The notes under the pieces were generated by a model. It had not been told where the DNA came from, ran no database searches, and saw nothing but the letters and a program-made list of their open reading frames with translations. A program made the position numbers and the translations under genes. Positions 26,177-35,742 of a stretch of DNA of 45,441 bases are shown here, one piece after another (the first letter of the stretch is position 1; the number at the start of each line of letters is the position of its first letter). This DNA is from Henriciella sp. (GTDB lineage: Bacteria; Pseudomonadota; Alphaproteobacteria; Caulobacterales; Hyphomonadaceae): NCBI GenBank assembly GCA_013213825.1, contig JABSQA010000007.1:1-45441 (forward strand), read 5' to 3'.

Positions 26177-26850
26177 GATGGCCCAACCGAAAGCGCCAAT
26201 ACACGCGAGATTACGGCCCTCGGGAGCCCTGACTGTTCGTGCAGGTCAGTCAAAGCAGCATCTACACTTTTTAAGGCCGTCTTGCTCGTTGCGGTCGGCT
26301 TATCAAGCACGCCCTCTCGCACCAAAGCCGCACAAACATCACGCGAAGCAATCCAAGCATCATAGCCAGAGAATCGTAGAAAATATTGCGCCGTGGCACC
26401 GCCTAGTCTTGATCCCTGCTTGCCGAGATAGGCCAAAAGACCGGCTTGATCATCGGCCGGCCAATTCGCAAGAAAGCCACCAAAACTGCCATATTCCTTC
26501 GCCGTTTCGACCATGAATCGCGCATTCGCGATGGTGGCCGTAATCTTCTGTCCGTTGCGTACAATCCCTTTGTCGGAGAGCAATCGATCGAGATCCTCAT
26601 CGGCATAGAAAGCAACACGATTTGGCTGAAAACCATCAAAGGCGGCTTCAAAGCCTGGCCATTTATTCTGGATGACTTTCCAACTGAACCCAGCGCTGAA
26701 GACCGCTTTGCTCATTTCGGAGAGGTAACGATCGTCAGGTGTGGCCGCAAGATCCGAAACGCCATGCGCGTTGGCCGCTAAGTCCAGTACCGCCTCTTCC
26801 GAGCCATGATGCCCAGCCGCTAGGGCGAGAATCTCAGCGAAGGTGCGCAT
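26173..26850 (-). CDS. DNA-3-methyladenine glycosylase I-like protein without the zinc ligands
   Basis: A 225-residue helical protein aligning with Tag over the catalytic part: EMSKAVFSAGFSWKVIQNKWPGFEAAF matches the Tag helix with the catalytic acid, and GIVRNGQKITATIANARFM matches the substrate loop. The N-terminal and C-terminal Cys/His residues that bind zinc in E. coli Tag are missing; only one Cys is present. It is therefore likely a divergent glycosylase-fold protein; activity is uncertain. The stop overlaps trmD (ATGA). It lies 1 bp from the CorC gene on the same strand. Confidence 0.75.
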   Translation of the reverse strand: MRTFAEILALAAGHHGSEEAVLDLAANAHGVSDLAATPDDRYLSEMSKAVFSAGFSWKVIQNKWPGFEAAFDGFQPNRVAFYADEDLDRLLSDKGIVRNGQKITATIANARFMVETAKEYGSFGGFLANWPADDQAGLLAYLGKQGSRLGGATAQYFLRFSGYDAWIASRDVCAALVREGVLDKPTATSKTALKSVDAALTDLHEQSGLPRAVISRVLALSVGPS

Positions 26851-26851
26851 C

Positions 26852-28120
26852 TTAGGCGTCCTGTTCTTCGCGCACCGGCATGACTTTCAGGCCCGTGATC
26901 TGGTTCCGGCTCTTGCGAGCAATGTCGAAACGATAACCGTAAAACGCAAAGCGCTGTCCTGGTTCAGGAATGGTTTGCGCCTCATGAATGACCAGACCCG
27001 CGATGGTCACAGCCTCTTCATCCGGCAATTCCCACCCCATGGCGCGGTTCAGGTCGCGAATGGTGACCCCACCCTCGACATAGACAGATCCATCTTCTTG
27101 TGGACGTACGCCGCGCACAACGACGTCATATTCATCGCGAATATCGCCAACGATTTCTTCGAGAATATCCTCAAGGGTAACCAGGCCCTGCAGCGCACCA
27201 TACTCGTCCACAACCAGCGCGAAGTGACTGCGTTTCTTTAGGAAGAGATCGAGTTGATCTTCCGCAGCTGTGGTCTCTGGAATGAACCAAGGGTCGCGGC
27301 AAATATCGAGAATATCCAGGCCTGAGGTCTTACCATTATTGCCAACAATCGCCCGTAACAGGTCTTTGACGTGCAGGATGCCGACAATCTCTTCTTGGTC
27401 GCCTCGGAACAAAGGCAAGCGCGTGTGCGGGCTGGCTAAGGCCTTGCGCACGATCGCATCAGCAGGCTGATCGGCATCGATCATGGTGATGTTCTTACGG
27501 TGAATCATAACCTCTTCGACGGTCATGTCTTTCAGATCGAGGGCGCCGACCAAACGATGACGGTTCTTTGCGTCCAAGCCTTCTTCTGAGTGGTGAAGGT
27601 CAATTGTGCCGCGAATATCATCTTCGGCGGTTACGGCATCACCGGGCTGGCTAACGCCCAAAAGTTTGAGCAATCCGTTGACCAGGACTTGTGCGCCCGC
27701 AACCACCCAACCAATCGCAATAACGACCCAATTGATCGGGGTCGCGACACGCATCGCCATGCTGTCAGGGCGATTAATGGCGTAGGTCTTGGGCGTCATC
27801 TCAGCACAGACGACCACCACCAGGGTCATCACCGCGGTGGCGATAGCGACGCCTAACGGGCCGGGGATCAATTGTCGGAACAATTCGGCTGCCAGGATCG
27901 AGGCAAGAATATTGACGATATTATTGCCGACCAAAATTGCGCCAATCAGTTTCTCTCGGTCAGAGATCAGTTTGTTCACCAGGCCAGCGCGCTTATTGCC
28001 GTCTTTTTCGAGCTGGTGCATGCGAGCACGGCTCGCCGCGGTAAGGGCTGTTTCCGATCCTGAAAAGAATGCTGACATGCAAATCAGAATTATGATGGTC
28101 ACGAGTATGCCGATAATCAT
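26852..28120 (-). CDS. CorC/HlyC-family (CNNM-type) membrane protein with CBS pair
   Basis: A 422-residue protein. Residues 1 to about 185 are the DUF21/CNNM transmembrane domain (SAFFSGSETALTAASRARM, GNNIVNILASILAAELF). Residues about 205-330 hold two CBS domains (VMIHRKNITMIDADQPADAIV, HTRLPLFRGDQEEIVGILHVKDLL, ALVVDEYGALQGLVTLEDILEEIVGDI). The C-terminal CorC domain follows (YVEGGVTIRDLN). Family members affect magnesium or cobalt homeostasis. The start overlaps the aroB stop by one base. Confidence 0.92.
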   Translation of the reverse strand: MIIGILVTIIILICMSAFFSGSETALTAASRARMHQLEKDGNKRAGLVNKLISDREKLIGAILVGNNIVNILASILAAELFRQLIPGPLGVAIATAVMTLVVVVCAEMTPKTYAINRPDSMAMRVATPINWVVIAIGWVVAGAQVLVNGLLKLLGVSQPGDAVTAEDDIRGTIDLHHSEEGLDAKNRHRLVGALDLKDMTVEEVMIHRKNITMIDADQPADAIVRKALASPHTRLPLFRGDQEEIVGILHVKDLLRAIVGNNGKTSGLDILDICRDPWFIPETTAAEDQLDLFLKKRSHFALVVDEYGALQGLVTLEDILEEIVGDIRDEYDVVVRGVRPQEDGSVYVEGGVTIRDLNRAMGWELPDEEAVTIAGLVIHEAQTIPEPGQRFAFYGYRFDIARKSRNQITGLKVMPVREEQDA

Positions 28121-29253
28121 CAGCTTTTTTGCAGCTCCTCTTGTAAAAATACCTGCACATCGGACAGGTCTGCATCCGGGTAAATAAATGCCTCTCCCAA
28201 GCCTTTGGCCAGGATGAGCGGAACGCGCCCGGCGCGCGCCTTCTTATCTTGCTGCATGGCAGCGACCAGAGCATCCGCCCGATAAGGACCACCGGGCACA
28301 TTAGATAATTCTGTGATGAGTCCTGACTCAGCAATGATCGCGGCGCCACGTTCAGCGTCCTCGCGGCTCATCAGACCGAGCCGCGCTGAGTAGCGCAATG
28401 CCAGGACCATGCCCGTGCCGACGGCTTCGCCATGCAGCAAATTCGCGCGATAACTGTTCTCCGCTTCCAGGGCATGACCGAACGTATGGCCCAGATTGAG
28501 CAAGGCCCGAACACCGCCTTCGCGCTCATCTTGAGCGACAATATCCGCCTTTGATCGGCACGAAATCGCAACGGCTTCTGCGATTGATTCTGGGTCCAGA
28601 GCGAGGACTTTGTTGCCATGATCAGCCAGCCAATCAAAGAACGTCCGGTCGTTGATCAGGCCATATTTCAAGATTTCGGCATAGCCAGCGCGACGCTCAC
28701 GATCGGGCAATGTGCTCAACACATCGGTGTCGGCGAGCACGAGACGCGGCTGATAAAACGCTCCAACCAGGTTCTTACCATGCCGCGCATTCACGGCCGT
28801 CTTACCGCCAACGGAACTGTCGACTTGTGCCAGAAGCGTGGTCGGGATTTGCACGAATTGCATGCCGCGCTTGAGCAGTGACGCAGCGAGGCCGGTCAAA
28901 TCCCCGATAACACCGCCGCCAAAGGCGATGAGTACATCATCGCGGCCGGCGCCGTTTTCCAACAGCCAATCGATGGCGTCGCCGAGTTCGGTCCAGTTTT
29001 TGGTGCCTTCGCCAGCGGGGAGAATTTTCTCGACCGATGCAATATCGCTCGCACTCAACCCCGCTTTCAGAGTCTCACCATGCAAACCCCAAACGGTTTC
29101 ATCACTCAGAATGAAAACCCGCTTCTGTTTCACGAACTCTGACAAATAGGCGCCGGCCTGCGCCAACAATTTGGCGCCAATGAGGATATCATAGCTGCGT
29201 TCGTCCAGCTCAACGCGGACGCGGTTTGGCTCAATTAGGGTTGCGGCGTCCAT
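28120..29253 (-). CDS. aroB: 3-dehydroquinate synthase
   Basis: Converts DAHP to 3-dehydroquinate in the shikimate pathway, using NAD and a metal. The 377 residues carry the nucleotide loops ([25 protein letters not shown]), [40 protein letters not shown] and the metal His residues in [14 protein letters not shown] and LLHGEAV. It overlaps aroK upstream by 19 bp and the CorC gene downstream by 1 bp. The aroK-aroB order is common in alphaproteobacteria. Confidence 0.96.
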   Translation of the reverse strand: MDAATLIEPNRVRVELDERSYDILIGAKLLAQAGAYLSEFVKQKRVFILSDETVWGLHGETLKAGLSASDIASVEKILPAGEGTKNWTELGDAIDWLLENGAGRDDVLIAFGGGVIGDLTGLAASLLKRGMQFVQIPTTLLAQVDSSVGGKTAVNARHGKNLVGAFYQPRLVLADTDVLSTLPDRERRAGYAEILKYGLINDRTFFDWLADHGNKVLALDPESIAEAVAISCRSKADIVAQDEREGGVRALLNLGHTFGHALEAENSYRANLLHGEAVGTGMVLALRYSARLGLMSREDAERGAAIIAESGLITELSNVPGGPYRADALVAAMQQDKKARAGRVPLILAKGLGEAFIYPDADLSDVQVFLQEELQKS

Positions 29254-29810
29254 GACTCCAGGGCCTTAATAATAGAGGTGACCGTCTTCGAATGCGGTCC
29301 GTCCACGCTGTGGACGGTTAGATCAGCGAGCTCATATATAGGACGACGCTCATCAAACAAGTTCGACAATACTTCTTTCGCATCTGGGCGCCGCAAGAGC
29401 GGACGGTGATTGCGCCGTGAAACCCGTTTCCACAACGTCTCTAAATCTGCATTCAGCCATATGGTCACGGCTTTCTCGCGCATCAAGTCACGGGTTTCTG
29501 GATGCAGATAAGCGCCGCCGCCTGTCGCCAAGACGTGCGGTTTCTCGTCGAGCAAGCGTTTGAGCACTTGATGTTCGCCGCGTCGGAACTCTGCTTCGCC
29601 ATGCAAAGAGAAGATATCCGCGACCGACAATCCCGCCGCTTTTTCAATTTCATCATCGCTGTCAAAGCAAGCGCGGCCTAAGCGCTCCGCCAGTCGCCGC
29701 CCAACCGTGGATTTTCCGGCACCCATTAGCCCGACAAGTGCGACTGTACGATCTGCCCAAGGCGCCTCATTTCTGTCAGGTTTTAAGATACTAGTTCGGT
29801 CTTCAGCCAT
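29235..29810 (-). CDS. aroK: Shikimate kinase
   Basis: Phosphorylates shikimate at the 3-OH with ATP. The P-loop GLMGAGKST is at residues about 27-35, followed by [18 protein letters not shown] (shikimate and Mg binding), FRRGE and [15 protein letters not shown]. The 191 residues include a ~20-residue N-terminal extension before the core. The lid arginine lies in the [15 protein letters not shown] region. The 93-bp gap to the divergent plus-strand operon probably holds both promoters. Confidence 0.94.
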   Translation of the reverse strand: MAEDRTSILKPDRNEAPWADRTVALVGLMGAGKSTVGRRLAERLGRACFDSDDEIEKAAGLSVADIFSLHGEAEFRRGEHQVLKRLLDEKPHVLATGGGAYLHPETRDLMREKAVTIWLNADLETLWKRVSRRNHRPLLRRPDAKEVLSNLFDERRPIYELADLTVHSVDGPHSKTVTSIIKALESWTPQP

Positions 29811-29903
29811 GGTCTTTTCGGATCTTCACAACTTGTCCTATACAGACGAAGCGGATCCGGCAATCTCTGACCATCGCGGCAGTATGCGAAAGGCAATTCA
29901 TCC

Positions 29904-30038
29904 ATGCGCAAATGGCTCATCATTTTAGCCCTCATTATCGTCGCCGTTTTGGCGGTGCTCTGGTGGCTCGGAAACTCAGCGAATGCTCATAAACCTGAGG
30001 CGGGTGAGACGCGGATGGAGATTGAGCATGTTCTCTAA
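29904..30038 (+). CDS. Small single-pass membrane protein (44 residues), too short for the ORF track
   Basis: The ATG at 29904 opens 44 codons (MRKWLIILALIIVAVLAVLWW, then a short hydrophilic tail ending IEHVL), stop TAA at 30036-30038. It has one strong membrane helix with a positive N-terminus and a charged C-terminal tail. It overlaps the ATG of the next gene by 11 bp, the same sort of coupling seen along this operon. No family is recognised. The coupling and membrane design make it a credible gene, perhaps a partner of the exported protein downstream. Confidence 0.55.
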   Translation: MRKWLIILALIIVAVLAVLWWLGNSANAHKPEAGETRMEIEHVL

Positions 30039-31635
30039 GAGCGCGCTGTTTAGCGGCGTTTTGATGGGAATAAGCGCAGCCTTCGGCGGCCACGCCCAGA
30101 TCGAGTCTGACAGTATGGATGATCTCGGCGCCTGGGGTCAGCGCTACCTATCTTCGAATGAAACTGAGTTCCCGACGACGCTGTGGCGGAATTCGAATGA
30201 TGAATTTCTGCTTTCGCTGCTTCAATCGGTAACCACCGTAGACCTTGGTCCGGCGGAGCGACGCTTATTGCGACGGATCATTCTCTCCCCAGCAACACCA
30301 CCAAGCGGCGTTCATGCTGAGAGCCTGCTTGCGGAGCGCGCACGTCTGATGCTTGAGCTTGGTGAAGCACGCGCAGCGGCGGCCCTCGTACCCCGTCTTG
30401 AGCAAGCGGCGCCGGGACTCGATGCAGAGACATTGGCTGTCGACCTTGATCTCGCCAGCGGCCAAGAAGCCTCCGCATGCGGAACGCTAAACGGGCCTCC
30501 GAAAGAAGGGGAATATTGGCTCAAACTACGCGCAGTCTGCGCCGTGTTGAGAGACAATTATTCCGGCGCCCAGCTCGCCATTGAAGTAGCAGCGGCGCAA
30601 GGCGTCGATGATCCTTGGATGGTGGAAGCCATATTCGCGGCCTCTGGCGATACGCCAAACCCACCCGGTGCGAAGTTCGATTCAGGCCTGAATATCGCGC
30701 TTTCCTCCAAAGCCGTTCTTGATACCAATCGCGTCACCTTATCGGGCGACCGCCCTTATCTCGCGGCGGCAGCGGCGCTAAGGCCTGGTGTCCCGGCGGA
30801 GCTACGGGCGCGGTTCGCAGAGATTGCGAGCGCGAAGGATCTCATCCATCCAGATGATCGGCGCACAATTTTGCTCGACCGGTTTGAAGACGAAGACTAC
30901 ACACCGACCAACCCGCTCGAACAGGCCTTCGCCACTTTGCGCGACCCGGTTTCCACGGATGCGGCCCGCGCTGAAAGCGTCGCCAGCGTGCTAAGCCTCA
31001 GCACCGAAACGGGTCTCAACGGACTTCGTCCAATCGCACAATTATTTGTTCCGGATCTGGAAACGCTACCTCAATCGATCGAGACGGCGCCTTTCGCGCT
31101 CGATTTTGCGCGCGCTGCCCTCGCGGCTGGCGAGCTTGATCTGGCGCAATCTTGGCTCAGCGCGGCAAGTCTTGAAGGCCTCGAACCCGCCGATGCATAT
31201 GACATTGCACTGACTGAGGCCGTTGCCGCCATCAGTACGCCAGATGTTTCAACAGCCTCTCTGAGGGCCATCGAAAAGCGGCTAACCAGCTCGGTCGATT
31301 CGGAAAGCCGCGAACAGCAGGCGGGCCGCGTGTTCACCGCATGGATTGGGCTCGGATTGCCCTTATCGCCCATCGCGCGGGACTTTGTCGCATCCATTCC
31401 GGATTCCGGTGAACGCATCCCTCAAGGCCAGTTGACGGCGTTGAAAGCCGCCCGCCTCGGCGATGCGATCAGCGAATCGGCATTGATGATCCTGGTCACA
31501 ACAAGAGGGGATGTGGCGCGACTGTCACCCACCGATTTGACGGAAATGCTAGAAGCACTGATTGCCTTGGATGCCGAAGATGTCGCGCGAGAATTGGCGC
31601 TGGAGGCCACGGTATTTTGGGAGGATGTGAATTGA
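30028..31635 (+). CDS. Exported alpha-helical repeat (solenoid-like) protein, unknown
   Basis: The ATG at 30028 (MFSKSALFSGVLMGISAAFGGHAQ) gives a Sec signal; the track's 29983 start adds 15 basic residues ahead of it and reads through the small upstream ORF. The mature protein, about 510 residues, is Ala/Leu/Glu-rich with regular helix pairs such as LLAERARLMLELGEARAAAALVPRLEQ and ALDFARAALAAGELDLAQSWLSAAS, suggesting TPR/HEAT-like helical repeats. Related genes lie near aroK in other members of this lineage and are of unknown function. The stop overlaps the cupin-lipoprotein start by 4 bp. Confidence 0.65.
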   Translation: MFSKSALFSGVLMGISAAFGGHAQIESDSMDDLGAWGQRYLSSNETEFPTTLWRNSNDEFLLSLLQSVTTVDLGPAERRLLRRIILSPATPPSGVHAESLLAERARLMLELGEARAAAALVPRLEQAAPGLDAETLAVDLDLASGQEASACGTLNGPPKEGEYWLKLRAVCAVLRDNYSGAQLAIEVAAAQGVDDPWMVEAIFAASGDTPNPPGAKFDSGLNIALSSKAVLDTNRVTLSGDRPYLAAAAALRPGVPAELRARFAEIASAKDLIHPDDRRTILLDRFEDEDYTPTNPLEQAFATLRDPVSTDAARAESVASVLSLSTETGLNGLRPIAQLFVPDLETLPQSIETAPFALDFARAALAAGELDLAQSWLSAASLEGLEPADAYDIALTEAVAAISTPDVSTASLRAIEKRLTSSVDSESREQQAGRVFTAWIGLGLPLSPIARDFVASIPDSGERIPQGQLTALKAARLGDAISESALMILVTTRGDVARLSPTDLTEMLEALIALDAEDVARELALEATVFWEDVN

Positions 31636-32447
31636 AACGGATCGTCTGGCTTTTCGCTCCAATCCTGATACTGGCCGCCTGTGTGAGCCCGCCTGAAGCC
31701 CCTGTGACGGCTGAAGAAGCGGTTCGCCCACCGCCCGGCTCAAATGAAATGCTTCGCGCGAACCTTACGCATGATCCGCATATCGAAGTAATTATTTCGG
31801 ATGTGGTCATACCAGCAGGCGCGACCGTGCCACGGCATTTTCATCCCGGTGAAGAATTTATCTATGTGATCGAAGGATCCGCTATACATGTTGAGGAGGG
31901 AAAAGCTGACCAAATCCTGCAGGCAGGAGACAGCTATGTTATTCCCCCGGATGCTATTCACGCCCCTCGCGGGGGTCCAGATGGCGCCCGAGCCATCGTT
32001 TTCCGTGTCCATCGGGACGGCCTTCCAGAGCGGATCAATATCGGAGAGAATGGTCCAATTCCGGACGTGAGCGGTCTTACGCTGCGGGTGAATGCTGAGT
32101 CGGTTTCGGAGCTGCAAAGCAAAGTCTCGGGCCGACCGGACGCCAATTGTATTCCCATGGCACGCCGCGCTGTGATGTGCCGCATTTCGGAAGGTCGCGA
32201 GATCTATGTCTTCACCGAAATCGGCGATCCGGCGCACCCATCTGTATTATATCGCGGGTTCTCTGAGTCAGAAACTGGCGTAACCGAACTTGCTGAGCGC
32301 GGTTGGTCCGCAGCGGACGCTGAAAATGCCGCGCGATTCTTTGGATCACTGTCTGTATGGCCGGAAACTGCCGTGCAGCCTAACGGGCCGCATTCAGAGC
32401 ATCATCCGCATTCAGATCACCATCATAAAGCGCCCGGCCAAGAATAG
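31632..32447 (+). CDS. Cupin-domain lipoprotein with a His-rich C-terminal tail
   Basis: The start is probably TTG at 31632 with GGGAGG about 8 bp upstream; it overlaps the previous stop as TTGA and gives [17 protein letters not shown], a lipobox at Cys17. The track's TTG at 31617 only adds residues MGGCE. Residues about 60-120 are a cupin: [20 protein letters not shown] then [17 protein letters not shown], with metal-ligand His and Glu. The last ~22 residues contain [14 protein letters not shown], a likely metal-binding tail. The final 68 bp lie antisense to the end of hisA. Third gene of the envelope operon. Confidence 0.75.
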   Translation: MKRIVWLFAPILILAACVSPPEAPVTAEEAVRPPPGSNEMLRANLTHDPHIEVIISDVVIPAGATVPRHFHPGEEFIYVIEGSAIHVEEGKADQILQAGDSYVIPPDAIHAPRGGPDGARAIVFRVHRDGLPERINIGENGPIPDVSGLTLRVNAESVSELQSKVSGRPDANCIPMARRAVMCRISEGREIYVFTEIGDPAHPSVLYRGFSESETGVTELAERGWSAADAENAARFFGSLSVWPETAVQPNGPHSEHHPHSDHHHKAPGQE

Positions 32448-33111
32448 TTCCGGCAATCTCTCGAGCGCCCTTATGCGCGCGTAGATCGTGAATGTCCTGC
32501 ACACTCGCAACGCCGCCACTGGCAATCACTGGGATCGAGACCGCGTCCGCGAGCGCGCCGGTGAAGGCCACATTGACCCCGGTTTTCATGCCGTCACGCG
32601 AAATATCCGTGACGATTAAGGCCGCTACGCCGCACCCCTCAAAAGCCATCGCTAAATCGATGGCGGACATATCTGAAGTTTCCGCCCAGCCTTCGACCGC
32701 GACCATGCCATCTTTAGCATCAATGCCGACCACGATTTGGCCCGGTAGATCACGCGCGGCGGCTTTGACCAGGTCTGGATCACGCAAGGCTGCAGTGCCG
32801 AGTATGACACGGGACAAGCCCGTCTCTAGCCAAGCATCAATCTGCGCACGCGTGCGAATGCCGCCGCCAAGCTGAACCGGCACATCGGTTGCGGCAAGAA
32901 TGGCTTTTACGGCGTCTGTATTCGCACTCGCGCCTTCGAAAGCACCGTTCAAGTCGACCACGTGGAGATATTCGAAACCCATGTCTTTGAACTGGCGGGC
33001 TTGGTCAGCAGGGTCTGGATTATACTGCGTGGCTTGATCCATCTCACCGCGCAGCAAACGCACGCATTGGCCGTCTTTCAAATCAATAGCGGGATAGAGG
33101 GCGAAACTCAT
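32380..33111 (-). CDS. hisA: Phosphoribosylformimino-5-aminoimidazole carboxamide ribotide isomerase
   Basis: The TIM-barrel isomerase of histidine synthesis. It starts [22 protein letters not shown] at the ATG at 33111 (GGGAG upstream, ATGA overlap with hisH); the TTG at 33123 is less likely. The two phosphate-binding repeats QLGGGIRT and VIASGGVAS, the catalytic Asp in AIDLKDG and Asp in TDISRDG are present. About 243 residues, normal. Its 3' end overlaps the convergent lipoprotein gene by 68 bp. hisF, the usual next gene, is not here. Confidence 0.95.
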   Translation of the reverse strand: MSFALYPAIDLKDGQCVRLLRGEMDQATQYNPDPADQARQFKDMGFEYLHVVDLNGAFEGASANTDAVKAILAATDVPVQLGGGIRTRAQIDAWLETGLSRVILGTAALRDPDLVKAAARDLPGQIVVGIDAKDGMVAVEGWAETSDMSAIDLAMAFEGCGVAALIVTDISRDGMKTGVNVAFTGALADAVSIPVIASGGVASVQDIHDLRAHKGAREIAGTILGRALYDGDLNADDALNAAR

Positions 33112-33752
33112 TTCGGCTCCCAAAGGACGAAGTTGGAAAGGATCTGAAGACCGACGCGTTGGCTCTTCTCAGGGTGGAACTGTGTTGCGAAGATATTGTC
33201 GCGCGCGACCGCAGCAATGATCGGCTCGCCATAATGCGTGGTCGCCACGATATCCGTTTGCGCCGGATTTCGGTAGGCATAAGAATGCGTGAAATAGACA
33301 TGTGGATCGTCGCCGAGACCGCTCAATATTGGATGCGTTTGGGTCAATTCCAGCGCGTTCCAGCCCATATGCGGAACCGCCAAGCTGCCGCCCGGCGTGA
33401 TCCGGTCAATATCTCCGGGAATCCAGTCTAGTCCTGGCGTTTCGCCATCTTCTAATCCGCGTGTCGCCAGCAATTGCTGGCCGACGCAAATGCCAAAAAA
33501 CGGGACGCCGCGAGTCATCACGGCCTCATGCAGCGCTTTGACGAGACCATCATGCGCGCGCAAGTTCTGGGCACAATCGGCAAAGTGACCCACGCCAGGC
33601 AAAACAATTCGGTCCGCAAAGGCAATCGCGCTGGGGTCAGCCGTGATGCGAATTTCGCGGGTTTTCTTGGCATTATTCGCTGCGACACGGAGAGCGCGCG
33701 CCGCGCTATGCAAATTCCCGGAGCCGTAATCGATGAGCGCAATGGTCTTCAT
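33108..33752 (-). CDS. hisH: Imidazole glycerol phosphate synthase, glutaminase subunit
   Basis: Supplies ammonia from glutamine to HisF. The class I amidotransferase triad is visible: nucleophile Cys in [11 protein letters not shown], and His/Glu in ATQFHPEKS. The N-terminus [18 protein letters not shown] and the [11 protein letters not shown] region are typical; 214 residues is normal. The ATGA overlap with hisA implies coupling. hisB lies on the far side of an oppositely oriented oxidoreductase gene. Confidence 0.95.
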   Translation of the reverse strand: MKTIALIDYGSGNLHSAARALRVAANNAKKTREIRITADPSAIAFADRIVLPGVGHFADCAQNLRAHDGLVKALHEAVMTRGVPFFGICVGQQLLATRGLEDGETPGLDWIPGDIDRITPGGSLAVPHMGWNALELTQTHPILSGLGDDPHVYFTHSYAYRNPAQTDIVATTHYGEPIIAAVARDNIFATQFHPEKSQRVGLQILSNFVLWEPK

Positions 33753-33895
33753 GCCTGCGCCCCTAGCGGAGAACCATCAGGAGGAAAAGAGGCGATGCGT
33801 GTCAGGCGCAGTGTCTCGCGACGATAGTCTGGTCAATTTGGGGTGGGCTTGGCAGGAAGACCCAAATCGACACTCGAGCTATTGGAGAATGCCCC

Positions 33896-35035
33896 ATGTC
33901 CTTGCCCGCCTCATATTTGCAAATGGTTTCCACCGTCACCGAAGACGGGACATTGCGCATGGAACTAGTGGAAAAACCTATGCCGGAGCCGAAACCCGGT
34001 CAGATCATTGTTCGTGTCGAAGCCACGCCGATTAATCCGTCTGATCATGGCGTCATGTTTGGCTGGTCTAACATGGCCGCTGCGAGCTCATCTGGGTCTG
34101 GAAAGGACACTGTGCTTACGGCGCCGGTCCCAGATCAGGGTATGCGCGTCATGAAAGCCCGTATTGGGCAAGCGCTTCCGGTCGGCAATGAAGGCGCTGG
34201 AACCGTTGTTGCAGCGGGCGAAGGCGACTATGCCCAAAGCTTGCTGGGTAAGATCGTCGCCGTCATGGGCGGCGGCATGTATGGCGAGTATCGCGCCGTA
34301 GACGCGATGATGGCCCTACCGCTTCATGACGGCCATACGGCTAAGGATGGCGCGTCTTGCTTTGTGAATCCATTAACTGCACTCTGCTTCCTCGAGACCA
34401 TGCGTATGGAAGGGCATACGGCGATTGTTCACTCAGCCGCGGCGTCTAATCTTGGTCAAATGCTCAACCGAATTTGTCAGGCGGATGGCGTTGAATTGGT
34501 CAATATTGTCCGCAAGCCGGAACAAGAAGAGATCCTACGCGGCCTGGGGGCGAAACACATCGTCAATTCGAGCAAAGACAGTTTCATGGCCGATTTGACC
34601 GACGCCATCCACGAAACCGGCGCGACGCTTGGATTTGATGCGACGGGCGGCGGTAAGCTGGCGTCCGACATCTTATCCGGCATGGAGGGCGCTGCCGCGC
34701 GCACGCCTGGGGCCTATAGTATTTACGGCTCCGTCGCACACAAGCAGGTCTATCTCTATGGCGGGCTCGATACCTCGCCGACAGTGCTGTCTCGCGGATA
34801 TGGTATGGCGTGGGGCGTTGGCGGCTGGCTCTTGCCGAACTTCCTCGCCAAAGCCGGACAAGACGTCGCTGTTCGCTTGCGCAAGCGCGTCGCCGATGAA
34901 CTGAAAACGACCTTTGCCAGCCATTACACCGATGAATTGTCGCTGTCAGAAGCGCTACAGGCGGAAAATGTCGCCAAATACAATGCTAAAGTGACCGGGC
35001 AGAAATACCTAATCTGTCCCCAAAAAGCGCTTTAA
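33896..35035 (+). CDS. MDR-family zinc-type dehydrogenase / enoyl reductase-like oxidoreductase
   Basis: A 379-residue medium-chain reductase. The N-terminal [26 protein letters not shown] is the GroES-like domain, with [14 protein letters not shown] next. The Rossmann half has [19 protein letters not shown] and [15 protein letters not shown]. The structural and catalytic zinc cysteines of alcohol dehydrogenases are absent, so it resembles quinone reductases or trans-2-enoyl-CoA reductases. A ribosome site GGAG lies 7 bp before the ATG. It lies in reverse orientation inside the his cluster and shares 4 bp of stop sequence with hisB. Confidence 0.85.
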   Translation: MSLPASYLQMVSTVTEDGTLRMELVEKPMPEPKPGQIIVRVEATPINPSDHGVMFGWSNMAAASSSGSGKDTVLTAPVPDQGMRVMKARIGQALPVGNEGAGTVVAAGEGDYAQSLLGKIVAVMGGGMYGEYRAVDAMMALPLHDGHTAKDGASCFVNPLTALCFLETMRMEGHTAIVHSAAASNLGQMLNRICQADGVELVNIVRKPEQEEILRGLGAKHIVNSSKDSFMADLTDAIHETGATLGFDATGGGKLASDILSGMEGAAARTPGAYSIYGSVAHKQVYLYGGLDTSPTVLSRGYGMAWGVGGWLLPNFLAKAGQDVAVRLRKRVADELKTTFASHYTDELSLSEALQAENVAKYNAKVTGQKYLICPQKAL

Positions 35036-35625
35036 AGGCTGCCTTTTGTACTGGCGGGGGCTCCAGCGAGTTTCGCATCTGGGGTCACCGCCATTCGCAA
35101 AGCGCGTGCGACGGCTTTGAAGCAACTTTCAGCAATATGGTGATTGTTCTCGCCATATAGGTTTTCAATGTGCAGGCACATGCCGCCATTTCCCGCCAAA
35201 GCCTGGAAGAATTCCTTGAACAATTCAGTGTCCATATCGCCGATTTTGTCGCGCTGGAAATCGACTTTCCAGACAAAATAAGGGCGTTTACACAAATCCA
35301 CCGCCGCCCGGCTGAGCGTCTCATCCATGGGCAAATAAGCGTGCCCATAACGGGTAATGCCAGCAAAATCGCCTAATGCTTGTTTGATCGCTTGGCCAAT
35401 AACTATGCCGGTGTCTTCGACCGTATGGTGGCCATCAATGTGGAGATCGCCGTCTGCCTTAACCTTCAAATCAATGAAAGAATGGCGTCCTAATGCGTCC
35501 AGCATATGGTCGAAGAACCCAATACCGGTGGCGATATCCGTCTTTCCGGTGCCGTCCAAATTCATGGTCACGGTGATATCGGTTTCTTTGGTTTTACGCG
35601 AAATAGTAGCGATACGGTCTGTCAT
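35032..35625 (-). CDS. hisB: Imidazoleglycerol-phosphate dehydratase
   Basis: Dehydrates imidazoleglycerol phosphate with two Mn ions. Start at the ATG at 35625 ([19 protein letters not shown]); the TTG three codons upstream is not needed. The metal motifs [28 protein letters not shown] and the C-terminal [21 protein letters not shown] are intact. 197 residues, so monofunctional with no phosphatase domain, as usual outside enterobacteria. Confidence 0.95.
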   Translation of the reverse strand: MTDRIATISRKTKETDITVTMNLDGTGKTDIATGIGFFDHMLDALGRHSFIDLKVKADGDLHIDGHHTVEDTGIVIGQAIKQALGDFAGITRYGHAYLPMDETLSRAAVDLCKRPYFVWKVDFQRDKIGDMDTELFKEFFQALAGNGGMCLHIENLYGENNHHIAESCFKAVARALRMAVTPDAKLAGAPASTKGSL

Positions 35626-35742
35626 GCGGCTCAAATAGTGTGAAATTTACCTGTCGACTAGCACACATCTGTTCACGACTCCCTAAACAATTCCGGTCAC
35701 AACAGTCGCAGAGGGATGAGTCGGGCATAAAAGGCAGTTGCG

